DNA of 64,000 nt from Alphaproteobacteria bacterium (GTDB lineage: Bacteria; Pseudomonadota; Alphaproteobacteria; Thalassobaculales; Thalassobaculaceae), in assembly GCA_024742275.1 (NCBI GenBank), contig JANSYS010000002.1, positions 248,001-312,000 on the forward strand. The letters run 5' to 3'. Positions 31,301 to 38,850 of this stretch are shown here, in pieces. Below the pieces are notes generated by a model that worked only from the letters and a program-made list of their open reading frames with translations, ran no database searches and had not been told where the DNA came from. Position numbers and translations under genes: made by a program. Positions within the stretch are counted from its first letter, which is position 1, and each line of letters starts with the position of its first letter.

Positions 31301-31900
31301 ATGGATACAGCCATGCAGATATCTGTCCAAGGCAAGCAACTCGATGTCGGTGACGCCCTGCGCGAGCGGATCGAGACCGAGATCGAGGCGATCGCGAGCA
31401 AGTATTTCTCGGACCCGATCGAAGCCACGGTCACCATGACGAAGTCTGGCCATCAGTTCGCGGCCGATATCGTCGTCCATATCGGCAAGGGGATTACGGT
31501 TCAAAGCGAGGGCAAGACCGGCGACGCCCACACCGCCTTCGATGCCGCGGCCGAGCGAATGGACAAGCGTCTGCGCCGCTACAAGCGTCGCTTGCGCGAC
31601 CACCACCGCGGGCATGCCCAGGATGCGATAGCGGCCCAGCAGTACATTCTGGCCGCCGAGCCGGAGTCCGACGCCGGGGAGGTGGAGGAGCCGGAAGGCT
31701 GGAATCCCGTCGTGGTCGCGGAGATGGAAACCGCCGTCGACACCCTCACAGTGGGCGAGGCGGTCATGCGTCTCGATCTATCGGGGGCGCCGGCACTCAT
31801 GTTCCGCAATCGCGGCCATGGGGGTATCAATATGATCTACCGCAGGCCCGACGGGAATGTCGGCTGGGTGGATCCGGCCGGGGCGACCGGCGGCGACTGA
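31301..31900 (+). CDS. hpf: Ribosome hibernation promoting factor, long form
   Basis: A 199-residue protein that binds the 30S decoding region in stationary phase and joins ribosomes into 100S dimers. The N-terminal domain (about 1-105) has the sigma-54 modulation-protein pattern ISVQGKQLDVGDALRERIE and AAERMDKRLRRYKRRLRDH. The C-terminal domain (about 140-195) has VETLTVGEAVMRLDLSGAPA-like features (here VDTLTVGEAVMRLDLSGAPA) and the closing GGINMIYRRPDGNVGWVDP, which is the dimerisation domain of long HPF. An internal ATG at 31313 gives MQISVQ and may be the true start. It sits 187 nt after rpoN. Confidence 0.93.
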   Translation: MDTAMQISVQGKQLDVGDALRERIETEIEAIASKYFSDPIEATVTMTKSGHQFAADIVVHIGKGITVQSEGKTGDAHTAFDAAAERMDKRLRRYKRRLRDHHRGHAQDAIAAQQYILAAEPESDAGEVEEPEGWNPVVVAEMETAVDTLTVGEAVMRLDLSGAPALMFRNRGHGGINMIYRRPDGNVGWVDPAGATGGD

Positions 31901-31999
31901 CCGCGTTTCCCAAAAGGGAACGCATCATACACAGGCCATTCGAGCACGATTTCGACCGCGTCCCCCATGGGGCGGACCGCCAAACGAGCGAGCACGAGC

Positions 32000-32464
32000 A
32001 TGGACATTACGGACCTGATCTCGACCGACGGCATCATTCCGAACCTGCGGGTCACCAGCAAGAAGCAGCTTCTGCAGGAGCTCGCTCGCAAGGCGTCCGC
32101 GCTGACAGGGGTTGAGTCGCGGGAGGTTTTCGAAGTGCTGTTGGAGCGCGAGCGGCTGGGAACCACCGGTGTTGGCCATGGTATCGCCATCCCGCACGGC
32201 AAGCTGCCGACTCTCGACAAGCTCTATGTCGTGTTCGCCCGGCTGGACAAGCCGGTCGACTTCGATTCGATCGACGATGAACCCGTTGACCTGGTTGTCC
32301 TGCTCCTGGCGCCTGAAGCAGCGGGCGCCGACCACTTGAAGGCGTTGGCCAGGGTTTCCCGCCTGCTACGCGATCGAACGGTCTGCACGAAGCTGCGGGG
32401 GTGTGAGAGCACGGACGCGATCTATGCTCTGTTCAGCGCGGCAGCGGCAAGTCACGCGGCTTGA
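32000..32464 (+). CDS. ptsN: Nitrogen-regulatory phosphotransferase EIIA-Ntr
   Basis: A 154-residue EIIA domain that receives phosphate from the nitrogen PTS (EI-Ntr and NPr) and regulates nitrogen, carbon and potassium functions. The phospho-accepting histidine is His66 in GHGIAIPHGKL. The start MDITDLISTDGIIPNLRV is typical; I used the ATG at 32000, since the 11 extra codons upstream (from 31967) have no family resemblance. A hairpin follows. It completes the rpoN-hpf-ptsN set. Confidence 0.94.
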   Translation: MDITDLISTDGIIPNLRVTSKKQLLQELARKASALTGVESREVFEVLLERERLGTTGVGHGIAIPHGKLPTLDKLYVVFARLDKPVDFDSIDDEPVDLVVLLLAPEAAGADHLKALARVSRLLRDRTVCTKLRGCESTDAIYALFSAAAASHAA

Positions 32465-32491
32465 ACGACCTGGCGCCTTGATCTGACCGGT

Positions 32492-32516
32492 AGCGCCCGG
32501 ATTCTGTCCGGGCGCT
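32492..32516. terminator. Hairpin between convergent ptsN and DUF1150 genes
   Basis: A perfect 9-bp GC-rich stem (32492-32500 with 32508-32516) and a 7-nt loop lie in the 56-nt gap between the two stop codons. Neither side has a T-run, so it may act as a weak bidirectional terminator or simply block read-through. Confidence 0.5.
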
Positions 32517-32520
32517 GTCG

Positions 32521-32754
32521 TCAGTGCAGACTCACGGGTTGCAGGTCGTTCTGACGGATCGCCAGTTCAGCCAATTCGCGGCTCGGGAACAGGCGGACAG
32601 CCGTTCCGTCGGCGGCATGCACTACGAAATGCTCGCCGTTTTCCTCGCGGATGGTCTTGATGAAGGCGATCTGGTTCAGGCCGAGCGTTCCCAGGGCCTC
32701 CTGGGAAATTTCGACATGCTTTTCATCGACTGGATTCGACGTGTTCTGCGTCAT
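32521..32754 (-). CDS. DUF1150 family protein
   Basis: A 77-residue protein with the DUF1150 pattern: SQEALGTLGLNQIAFIKTIR, then FVVHAADGTAVRLFPSRELA and a C-terminal IRQNDLQPVSLH. The family has no known function. In alphaproteobacteria it is very often encoded directly after a small heat shock gene, as here (5-nt gap), so a role together with the Hsp20 protein is plausible. The ATG at 32754 is the start that fits the family. Confidence 0.88.
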   Translation of the reverse strand: MTQNTSNPVDEKHVEISQEALGTLGLNQIAFIKTIREENGEHFVVHAADGTAVRLFPSRELAELAIRQNDLQPVSLH

Positions 32755-32759
32755 CCTTT

Positions 32760-33218
32760 TCACTCCCCAGCATCCACAGGCTCGACGTCGATGGCGTCGG
32801 CCTTGCGGCGGGCTCCCTTGATCGGAATGGACTTCACCGTGGTCTCCGGAAGCGGGCGGTGCAGGTCGATATGCAGCAACCCGTTGTCCAATTCGGCGCC
32901 GTCGACCTCTATCCCTTCGGCAAGGACGAAAGTGCGCTGGAACTGTCGGGCCGCAATCCCGCGGTGGAGATAAACCTTTCCGTCCTCGTCGGCCTGACGG
33001 CCGCGCACGATGAGTTGGTTGTTCTCGAGGTTGATCTCGAGATCGTCCATCGTGAAACCGGCAACAGCGAGCGTTATGCGCAGCCCAGAGTCCGAGGTCT
33101 GTTCGATGTTGTACGGTGGATATCCGTCGGGCTGGGTCTTTTGGACCCGGTCCAGAGCCCGCTCGAAATGGTCGAATCCGAGCAGGAGCGGAGAGTTGAA
33201 CATAGACATGCGTGCCAT
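32760..33218 (-). CDS. Small heat shock protein, Hsp20/IbpA type
   Basis: A 152-residue ATP-independent chaperone that holds unfolding proteins. The N-terminus SPLLLGFDHFERALDRVQK and PPYNIEQTSDSGLRITLAVA match IbpA/HspH of alphaproteobacteria. The alpha-crystallin domain runs from about 35 to 125 and includes LIVRGRQADEDGKVYLHRGI and the family phrase RQFQRTFVLAEG. The IxI-like motif SIPIKG is near the C-terminus. GAGGGG lies 6 nt before the ATG at 33218. The DUF1150 gene follows. Its long upstream region may carry a heat-shock promoter or a thermosensor, not resolved by eye. Confidence 0.93.
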   Translation of the reverse strand: MARMSMFNSPLLLGFDHFERALDRVQKTQPDGYPPYNIEQTSDSGLRITLAVAGFTMDDLEINLENNQLIVRGRQADEDGKVYLHRGIAARQFQRTFVLAEGIEVDGAELDNGLLHIDLHRPLPETTVKSIPIKGARRKADAIDVEPVDAGE

Positions 33219-33462
33219 CGGCAATCCCCTCGATCGAGCGAGACATCCGCGCCGGGCACCGTGCCCGGCGAGAGCTTCCGAATCCGCAGACGCGCAATCC
33301 GCAAGCACCGATCCATGCGGCATCGGTTGGGTTAAAGATGGTCGTACGATCCACGGATATCAAGAGCCTGCCGCTATCGCCGCACGGCCTCGTGCCAGCG
33401 TTGCCTCTGGGCGACTCCCGCACCGTGAATCCAGCGGGAGCCCGGCGGTCGTCCCGTCGGCA

Positions 33463-34134
33463 CTATCGGGCGGCGGCGATCTTCGCCGCGCTGACCGGCT
33501 CGGCGTCCCCGGTGCCGTTGATCCGCCCTACGTGAATTGCGGCGATGGCGAGACCGCCCGGCCGATCGATCAGGAGCGGCGAGCCGGAGTCGCCGGCCAC
33601 CGCCTCGCAATTGTGTTTCCAACGTCCGTCGGTGCGGGTGCCGAGAAATCTGCATGCCGGATCGACGGTCAGAACATGGCTGCGGTCGCCGCTATAGCCG
33701 GCCTGAGCGAGGGCGGCGCCTTCCGGCGGCATACCGCCGTCGTAGATCGGAAGCACTGGCAGGTCGACCGGTCCCGAGAGCCGGACCAGCACGGAATCGG
33801 GGCCCAACCGGATGTAGCCCGAGGCCGTACGATGGGCCTTGAAGTTTCCACGGGAATAGCCGGCGAGGAAGTGGACCTTTCCCGGGTCAGCCCAATCGCC
33901 ATCGCCCAGCGCTTTCAGGCAATGATGCGCCGTCAACACCAGGTCCTTCGCTACCAGGGCGCCGGTGCAATGTCGTCGGATGCGATAGCCGGCCACATTT
34001 AGACGTCCGATCGAGCCCCAGGGATAGGCATCGGGAGCAACGGTAACGCGGCCGTCTTCCGCCTGCGCGTCCGGCTTCATCGCAAAGAAACCGATCAGAA
34101 GTACCGCGAGGAGCAGAAGGGTTCTCGAACGCAT
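33463..34134 (-). CDS. Secreted trypsin-like serine protease
   Basis: A 223-residue S1-family protease. Residues 1-25 form a signal peptide (LLLLAVLLIGFFAMKPDAQA). The catalytic triad can be placed at His70 (VLTAHHC), Asp113 (GPDSVLVRL) and Ser183 (GDSGSPLL). Cysteines 56/72 flank the His, and 161/176 lie before the Ser, as in disulfide-stabilised trypsins. It is a single catalytic domain without PDZ, so not DegP-like. The start at 34134 is chosen because it opens the signal peptide. It is divergent from the sulfotransferase gene. Its target is unknown. The gap 33219-33462 before the Hsp20 gene holds no gene. Confidence 0.85.
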   Translation of the reverse strand: MRSRTLLLLAVLLIGFFAMKPDAQAEDGRVTVAPDAYPWGSIGRLNVAGYRIRRHCTGALVAKDLVLTAHHCLKALGDGDWADPGKVHFLAGYSRGNFKAHRTASGYIRLGPDSVLVRLSGPVDLPVLPIYDGGMPPEGAALAQAGYSGDRSHVLTVDPACRFLGTRTDGRWKHNCEAVAGDSGSPLLIDRPGGLAIAAIHVGRINGTGDAEPVSAAKIAAAR

Positions 34135-34318
34135 CTGAAAGTGTCCGCTCGGTCTTGTCGCATATCCCCAGAAGAACTCTGGCTCCCGCGTCGCAGTCGT
34201 GCAAGAGCGGCGCCGCTGACAGCAGCAGAGCACGGACGCGAACCGTTGCTGGACTGTGGGCTCGGCGGCCTCTGGTGTGCTAATGACGGCCGTCTCTCCT
34301 TCCTTGGGGCTGCCTTCC

Positions 34319-35200
34319 ATGTCTGATTCGATCGAGGCCATCATCGACCGCCTCAGCGACCTGCCGGTGTTCTTCGTCGCCGGCTTGCCAAGGTCGGGGA
34401 CGACATGGCTTCAGCAGATGCTGAACGCGCATCCCCAGGTCCTGTGCCTGGGCGAATCCCATTTCATCAATGAGATGCTCCCCGAACTTTATGCTGTCCT
34501 GACCAAATACACCAAGCAGCGGGAGAACAAGGATAGAACCTGGGCGCCGGGCGTTGTCGGCCCAAGCGCGAGGCAAATGGAGCCGATCTTTCGCACGGCG
34601 TTTGCCGCGCTGGCCGCCGCCAACTTGGGCGACAAGGACATCGACAAGATCTTGGCGGTCGGAGAGAAGAACCCGGACAATCTGATGTATGCCGAACGGA
34701 TTTGGCGCGTCTTTCCAGGGGCCAGGATGATCCACATCATCCGAGATCCGCGCGACGGGGCGGTTTCGGCGTTTACCCGGTTTCGCCCACGTCTGCCGAA
34801 GGAACTGACGCGCCCTCAATATGTGGCGGTTTATGCCAAGGACTGGGCCAAGCGGATCTCAGCGGCAAGATCCGCTGCGGCGAACCAGACCTATACGGAA
34901 ATTCGCTACGAGGATCTGCACGCGAACACCCCCGCACGAGCTGCCGAGATTTTCCGATTTATCGGCGTCTCGGATGATCCGAGCGATGTCGAGATCGCGA
35001 CCACGGCCTCCAGCTTCGAGCGCCTTTCCGGTGGGCGCAAGCAGGGTGAGGCCGACGCGACGTCGCACTACCGACGGGGCGAAGTCGGGGGATGGCGCGA
35101 TGATCTGACGCCCGAAGAGGTCGAATTGGCCGAGACAAACGCCGGTGAGATGATGGCGGCGCTCGGCTATTCCCTTGCCCGCCAAGGCGGCTCGCGCTGA
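34319..35200 (+). CDS. Sulfotransferase family protein
   Basis: A 293-residue PAPS-dependent sulfotransferase. The 5'-phosphosulfate loop is FVAGLPRSGTTWLQQML (residues 18-34), and the 3'-phosphate region is near VFPGARMIHIIRDPRDGAVS with the typical Arg and Ser. A C-terminal helix (GGWRDDLTPEEVELAETNAG) is also common to the family. It probably acts on a glycan or lipid, given its place at the edge of the polysaccharide island, but the acceptor cannot be read. Starts at 34283 or 34256 are possible; 34319 (MSDSIEAII) is the best fit. It converges with the cytidylyltransferase operon. Confidence 0.85.
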   Translation: MSDSIEAIIDRLSDLPVFFVAGLPRSGTTWLQQMLNAHPQVLCLGESHFINEMLPELYAVLTKYTKQRENKDRTWAPGVVGPSARQMEPIFRTAFAALAAANLGDKDIDKILAVGEKNPDNLMYAERIWRVFPGARMIHIIRDPRDGAVSAFTRFRPRLPKELTRPQYVAVYAKDWAKRISAARSAAANQTYTEIRYEDLHANTPARAAEIFRFIGVSDDPSDVEIATTASSFERLSGGRKQGEADATSHYRRGEVGGWRDDLTPEEVELAETNAGEMMAALGYSLARQGGSR

Positions 35201-35289
35201 GCGCACAGTATGCCGACGACCGTTGGCGCTATGGAGCCGTCGGTCCAGCCGCTGGCGGAAACCGTCAATGCGCCTGACATGCCATCGGG

Positions 35290-36036
35290 CTATTCCATCT
35301 CGTGTGTTTCGAACCACTCCAGCGCCTTCTCGGCCAGGTAGAAGTCGAAGGCGTCGTGGATGTCGATACCGGCGGCGGTGCTGTCGATAGGAAGCACCTC
35401 CGCATGGTCGCCGGTTCGGCGGCCGGCCCTGATCAGCGCCGCGCGGAGTGCCGAGGCGATGCCGGTATCCTCCCGGAACAGCGGCGTGCGCGTTTGGCGC
35501 GGGCCGTAGACACCCATCCAATCGTAGACCCTCTTCCAGGACCCGTCAGGCTGCTGGGTCCAAAAATTCTTGTGGGTCTTATTGGCGACAAAGGCGCTAT
35601 CCCGCTTGCGGTTGTCTTTCAGGGTTTGGACCGCCCGGGCGATCCATTCCGGCTTGCGAAAGATATCCGTCGGCTGGAGGAACACGACGATACCGAACGG
35701 ACCGTCGATGGCTTCCGCCTGCGCTAGCGCGTCCATCAGCACCGGTTCGGTCGGGGTCAAGTCTTGGGCCAGGGACTTGTCTCGCAGGAAGGGCGTCCAG
35801 GCGCCGGCCGCTCTGGCCGCGGCCAAGATGTCGTCGGCGTCGGTGGTCACCAACACTCGCTCGCAAACGCCACTGTCGAGAGCGTGTTGCACCGAATGGG
35901 CAATCAGCGGCTTGCCGCCCAGCATCTTGATGTTCTTGCTCGGCAAGCCCTTGGAGCCGCCGCGCGCCGGAATGATGGCGATCACCCGATCGTTGTCGCC
36001 GGTTTCATCAGGCAGTGTCCCCTGGGCGGTCGTCAT
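35290..36036 (-). CDS. CMP-sugar synthetase (acylneuraminate cytidylyltransferase family)
   Basis: A 248-residue NeuA-type enzyme that would transfer CMP from CTP to the anomeric hydroxyl of a 2-keto-3-deoxy sugar acid. The CTP-binding loop is intact: IAIIPARGGSKGLPSKNIKM. The downstream motifs VLVTTDADDILAAARAAGA, VVFLQPTDIFRKPEWI and IDIHDAFDFYLAEKALEW (Asp metal ligand region) are typical. It is the last gene of a seven-gene minus-strand operon, and its ATG overlaps the stop of the preceding gene as ATGA. Next to a DAHP/KDO8P-family synthase this strongly suggests CMP activation of a ulosonic acid. Which one is unknown. Confidence 0.88.
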   Translation of the reverse strand: MTTAQGTLPDETGDNDRVIAIIPARGGSKGLPSKNIKMLGGKPLIAHSVQHALDSGVCERVLVTTDADDILAAARAAGAWTPFLRDKSLAQDLTPTEPVLMDALAQAEAIDGPFGIVVFLQPTDIFRKPEWIARAVQTLKDNRKRDSAFVANKTHKNFWTQQPDGSWKRVYDWMGVYGPRQTRTPLFREDTGIASALRAALIRAGRRTGDHAEVLPIDSTAAGIDIHDAFDFYLAEKALEWFETHEME

Positions 36037-36710
36037 GCGGAGATCTCCTCGAGGCGGATCAGATAGTCGGCGAGGGCCTCGGCTGCGGCGAAGCTCACGT
36101 CGTCGCGAACGTCCGCCAGCGCCCACGTGTGCTCCAGCACCTCGAAGCCGACGGCATCGCCGATGCGCCGGTCCCTGCGGATCAGGCTCGCCCGGGAGGC
36201 CAGCGCCAGGCCGACCATCTCCTGGAAATACTCGGTGTCCTGCCCGTCGCGACCTTCGGCCAGGGCCAGGATCTCGCCGTCGGACGTCCGGCGCCACAGG
36301 TTGGCGGTGAAGCGGCGCACGCAGACCACGCTGTCGAGATGGTCGCGCGCGCCCAGGTTCTCGGCGGTGCGCCGGATCAGGCCGCGCGGCCGGAACGGAT
36401 GGGTCGGCTCCAGGATGACGACGATCTCCGCCGCATAGTCCTGCAACACGTCCGCCACGGCCTGGGTATAGCCGCCGGTGGTGCGGGTATGGGCGATCAC
36501 CGGCGCGCCGTACTGCTCGACCGAGGCCCGGATGGCGTCGTCGTCGGTGGTGACGACGATGGCCGACTCCGGCAGGTCGGCCACGGCGCTGTCCAGGGTG
36601 CGCCACAGGCTGGAGCGGCCGTGGATCGGGGTCAGCAGGCGCGGCGTGCTGGGGAACCTCGACAGGATCGGGATGACGACGAGCGGCTGTGTTTTGGCAG
36701 GGGCGATCAC
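36033..36710 (-). CDS. Second cytidylyltransferase-like protein with altered CTP loop
   Basis: A 225-residue GT-A-type nucleotidyltransferase, started by a GTG that overlaps the glycosyltransferase stop codon as GTGA. The general order of motifs follows the NeuA/KdsB/SpsF group (IVVTTDDDAIRASVEQYGAP, VVILEPTHPFRPRGLI, ALADYLIRLEEI), but the N-terminal loop reads VVIPILSRFPSTPRLLTPIH, lacking the usual ARGGSK. It resembles the KdsB-type RYASTRLPGK loop at the RFPSTPRL part. It may be an active enzyme with other specificity, or an inactive partner of the neighbouring NeuA-like enzyme. Both genes are translationally coupled (ATGA). Confidence 0.75.
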   Translation of the reverse strand: MIAPAKTQPLVVIPILSRFPSTPRLLTPIHGRSSLWRTLDSAVADLPESAIVVTTDDDAIRASVEQYGAPVIAHTRTTGGYTQAVADVLQDYAAEIVVILEPTHPFRPRGLIRRTAENLGARDHLDSVVCVRRFTANLWRRTSDGEILALAEGRDGQDTEYFQEMVGLALASRASLIRRDRRIGDAVGFEVLEHTWALADVRDDVSFAAAEALADYLIRLEEISA

Positions 36711-37393
36711 CGGATCGGCCCTCCGGTTCGGATCACCTCGATGACCTCGGCGACCCGCTTGGCGCGGCCTTCGTCGCGGCCCTGGTGGATGCCGTGGTGG
36801 TGATAGGCCCGCATGCCCGGCTCGTAGACGATATCGTGGCCGGCCGTGATCATCCGTTTGCCCCACTCCCGGTCTTCGACGCCGCGGATCTTCTCGTCGA
36901 ACGGCTCGTCCCGCCAGATCGACTTCCGGATCGCGGAATTCGCGTTGTGGAAGAAGTAGTCGACCCGCTGCGTCACCCGCTCGTCGCGAAAGGTCGTCCA
37001 CAGGTCCCGCCGGTCGATGGCGCTGGTCTCCGGCAGCGGCTCCTGGCGGCCGTAGACACCACAGGTCTGCGGGTTCCCCTCCGGTCCGAGATGGGCATAG
37101 GCGTAGTCGGCCCAAAGCTCGTCGACCGGGACGCAATGGGAGGAGAGCAGGCACACGGTCTCGTGCTTCGCCGCCTCGATGCCGATGTTCAAGGCCCGGC
37201 CGTAGGAGAATTCCTCACGCTTGATGTAGCGCAGGGTGCAGCCGTACGCCTCCGCGCATTCGATCGTGCCGTCGGTCGAATCGTTGTCGACTAGGATCAC
37301 GTCGAGGTCGGGCAGGCGCTGGCGTTTCAGCGCGGTGAGGCAGCGTCCGATCCAGGAGCGCTCGTTCTTGGCGCGCAGCACGACACTGATCAC
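36707..37393 (-). CDS. Glycosyltransferase family 2
   Basis: A 228-residue GT-A glycosyltransferase. The family 2 start SVVLRAKNERSWIGRCLTAL is followed by the first Asp motif VILVDNDSTDGTIECAEAYG and by a stretch with the fold's DXD-like position (LLSSHCVPVDELW). GVEDREWGKRMITAGHDIVY matches the acceptor-side ED motif. It is soluble with no transmembrane helix, so it probably acts at the cytoplasmic membrane face. GTG start at 37391-37393 overlaps the stop of the SAF gene as GTGA, and its own stop overlaps the next gene. It may transfer the sugar activated by the operon, although GT2 enzymes more often use UDP- or dTDP-sugars. Confidence 0.88.
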   Translation of the reverse strand: MISVVLRAKNERSWIGRCLTALKRQRLPDLDVILVDNDSTDGTIECAEAYGCTLRYIKREEFSYGRALNIGIEAAKHETVCLLSSHCVPVDELWADYAYAHLGPEGNPQTCGVYGRQEPLPETSAIDRRDLWTTFRDERVTQRVDYFFHNANSAIRKSIWRDEPFDEKIRGVEDREWGKRMITAGHDIVYEPGMRAYHHHGIHQGRDEGRAKRVAEVIEVIRTGGPIR

Positions 37394-37932
37394 AGCATTT
37401 CTCCCGTGCGTCTGGACCGGCTGTCCGCCGGACCGGTTCGGTTGCCGCCCGTCGGATCCTCGGAGAGGAAGCCGAAATCGACGGCCGCACCCTCCGCCAT
37501 ATCATAGAGGGCTGTGCGGCCCACCATCTGCCCGCGCATCTCGGCCCCGACGCCGGTTCCGCCGATCACCTCGGCAATGTCGGCTTCCGTGATCATCTGG
37601 CCTTCCCGGATCTCGCGCGTGGTCACCAGCGTGCGCCTGCCCGCCCGCAACAGATCAAGGCGGGCAACGGCAGAGGGTTTGAAAAGGAGGTCGCCCGGCA
37701 GATCCAGGCGCCGCAACCGCTCGAAACTGTTCAAATCCGTGGCGAGGAACGCTACCCGCATACCCTCCGCGAGGACCGGTGGCAAACCCATATGGTCGGC
37801 CGGAATGACCGCTTGGTAGCGCTTCGCGACATCTTCGAGCGGTTCGGTGGTCGCCTCGTCGACCGTTTCGACGCTGAGTTCCGGCGCGTCGGCGTGCAGA
37901 AGAATGCGCTTCATCTTGTCGGTTCCGGTCAC
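37390..37932 (-). CDS. Stand-alone SAF-domain protein
   Basis: A 180-residue protein. The C-terminal part (about 98-157: TLVTTREIREGQMITEADIA through GQMVGRTALYDMAEGAAVDF) is a SAF domain of the kind fused to the C-terminus of sialic acid synthases (NeuB), where it closes the active site of the partner subunit. The first 95 residues (MKRILLHADAPELSVETVDE, ERLRRLDLPGDLLFKPSAVA) match nothing I recognise. GTG at 37932 overlaps the aroE-like stop as GTGA; an ATG six codons later (37914) is an alternative start. Because the synthase encoded two genes upstream lacks a SAF domain, it may work in trans with it. That is inference. Confidence 0.7.
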   Translation of the reverse strand: MTGTDKMKRILLHADAPELSVETVDEATTEPLEDVAKRYQAVIPADHMGLPPVLAEGMRVAFLATDLNSFERLRRLDLPGDLLFKPSAVARLDLLRAGRRTLVTTREIREGQMITEADIAEVIGGTGVGAEMRGQMVGRTALYDMAEGAAVDFGFLSEDPTGGNRTGPADSRSRRTGEML

Positions 37933-38801
37933 GCCGCCCGCATCGCCTCGCGTATCTGATCGAGGCTCAACATTCCCATGTTTGCCTTGTCGAAGGCGAT
38001 GACCGCCTGGTCGAGGTTCATGCCGAGTCCGTCGAGGGTCGCGAGGCCACGCGCTTTGGCCGCTGCCAGCAGCGGGGTCTCCCGCGGCTGATAGATGACG
38101 TCGTAGACGGCGGCGCCGTCAGGCATGGCTTCGAGCAGGTTCTCCGCGACCGGCGATCCTGGGGGGCCGTCCTGATGGCCGACGGTGGTCGCATTGACGA
38201 GAAGGTCGGTACCCGCCAGGACCTCCGGCGAGAGCGGATAGTCCACGGCGACGGCTCCGAACCTCTCCGCCGCCTCGTTGGTCGCCGTCCGCGACCGGTT
38301 GGCGAGGGTTAGGGAGCCCGTCCGGCCGACGAGATAGGCGGCCACCGACACTCCGGCCCCGCCGAGCCCGACCAAAGTCGCCCGCAATCCCTTAAGTGTC
38401 TCCGGGCCGCCGACAAGCGTCTCGATCTGGCTCAGGGCGCCGGCGCCGTCGGTATTGGCGCCGACGAGAGCATTGCCGTCGCGGTAGATCGCGTTGACGG
38501 CACCGATCCGGGCCGCCTCCGGTTCGAGCCGATCGAGAAAGGCGCCGATTGTCTGCTTATGCGGTACCGCTACGGCCCCGCCGATATAACGCGGATCCGC
38601 CTTGAGCGCCGCCATGACCTCGCCCAAGACTTCGGGTCGGGTATCCATGGGATGCATCACCGCGTCGACACCCACCGTCCGAAACGCCGCGTTCCAGAGC
38701 GTCGGCGAACGGGCGCCCTTGGACGGCGTCGCGCCCAGGATCGCGGCGTAGCGTTCCGTCGTGATCTCGACCGCGTTGTCGATCGGTGCGGAGAAACTCA
38801 T
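37929..38801 (-). CDS. Shikimate dehydrogenase-like NAD(P) oxidoreductase
   Basis: A 290-residue member of the AroE family. The substrate domain shows SPTLWN (32-37), the catalytic Lys82 in AVAVPHKQTI and Asp118 in GANTDGAGAL. The nucleotide loop is VGLGGAGVSVAAYL, followed by LANRSRTATNEAAERFG, whose Asn-Arg-Ser/Thr pattern is the NADP-binding basic patch. The late motifs VYDVIYQPRETPLL and GLGMNLDQAVIAF also fit. The usual SPxxHN motif has Trp for His. The gene sits in a sugar operon, so it may reduce or oxidise a cyclic or linear keto-acid rather than shikimate. Housekeeping aroE would be expected elsewhere in the genome. Confidence 0.85.
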   Translation of the reverse strand: MSFSAPIDNAVEITTERYAAILGATPSKGARSPTLWNAAFRTVGVDAVMHPMDTRPEVLGEVMAALKADPRYIGGAVAVPHKQTIGAFLDRLEPEAARIGAVNAIYRDGNALVGANTDGAGALSQIETLVGGPETLKGLRATLVGLGGAGVSVAAYLVGRTGSLTLANRSRTATNEAAERFGAVAVDYPLSPEVLAGTDLLVNATTVGHQDGPPGSPVAENLLEAMPDGAAVYDVIYQPRETPLLAAAKARGLATLDGLGMNLDQAVIAFDKANMGMLSLDQIREAMRAA

Positions 38802-38850
38802 CCCTTGGTCTCCGGAATGGGGTGCCTCAATCGTCCTCGGGCGTCGGATA

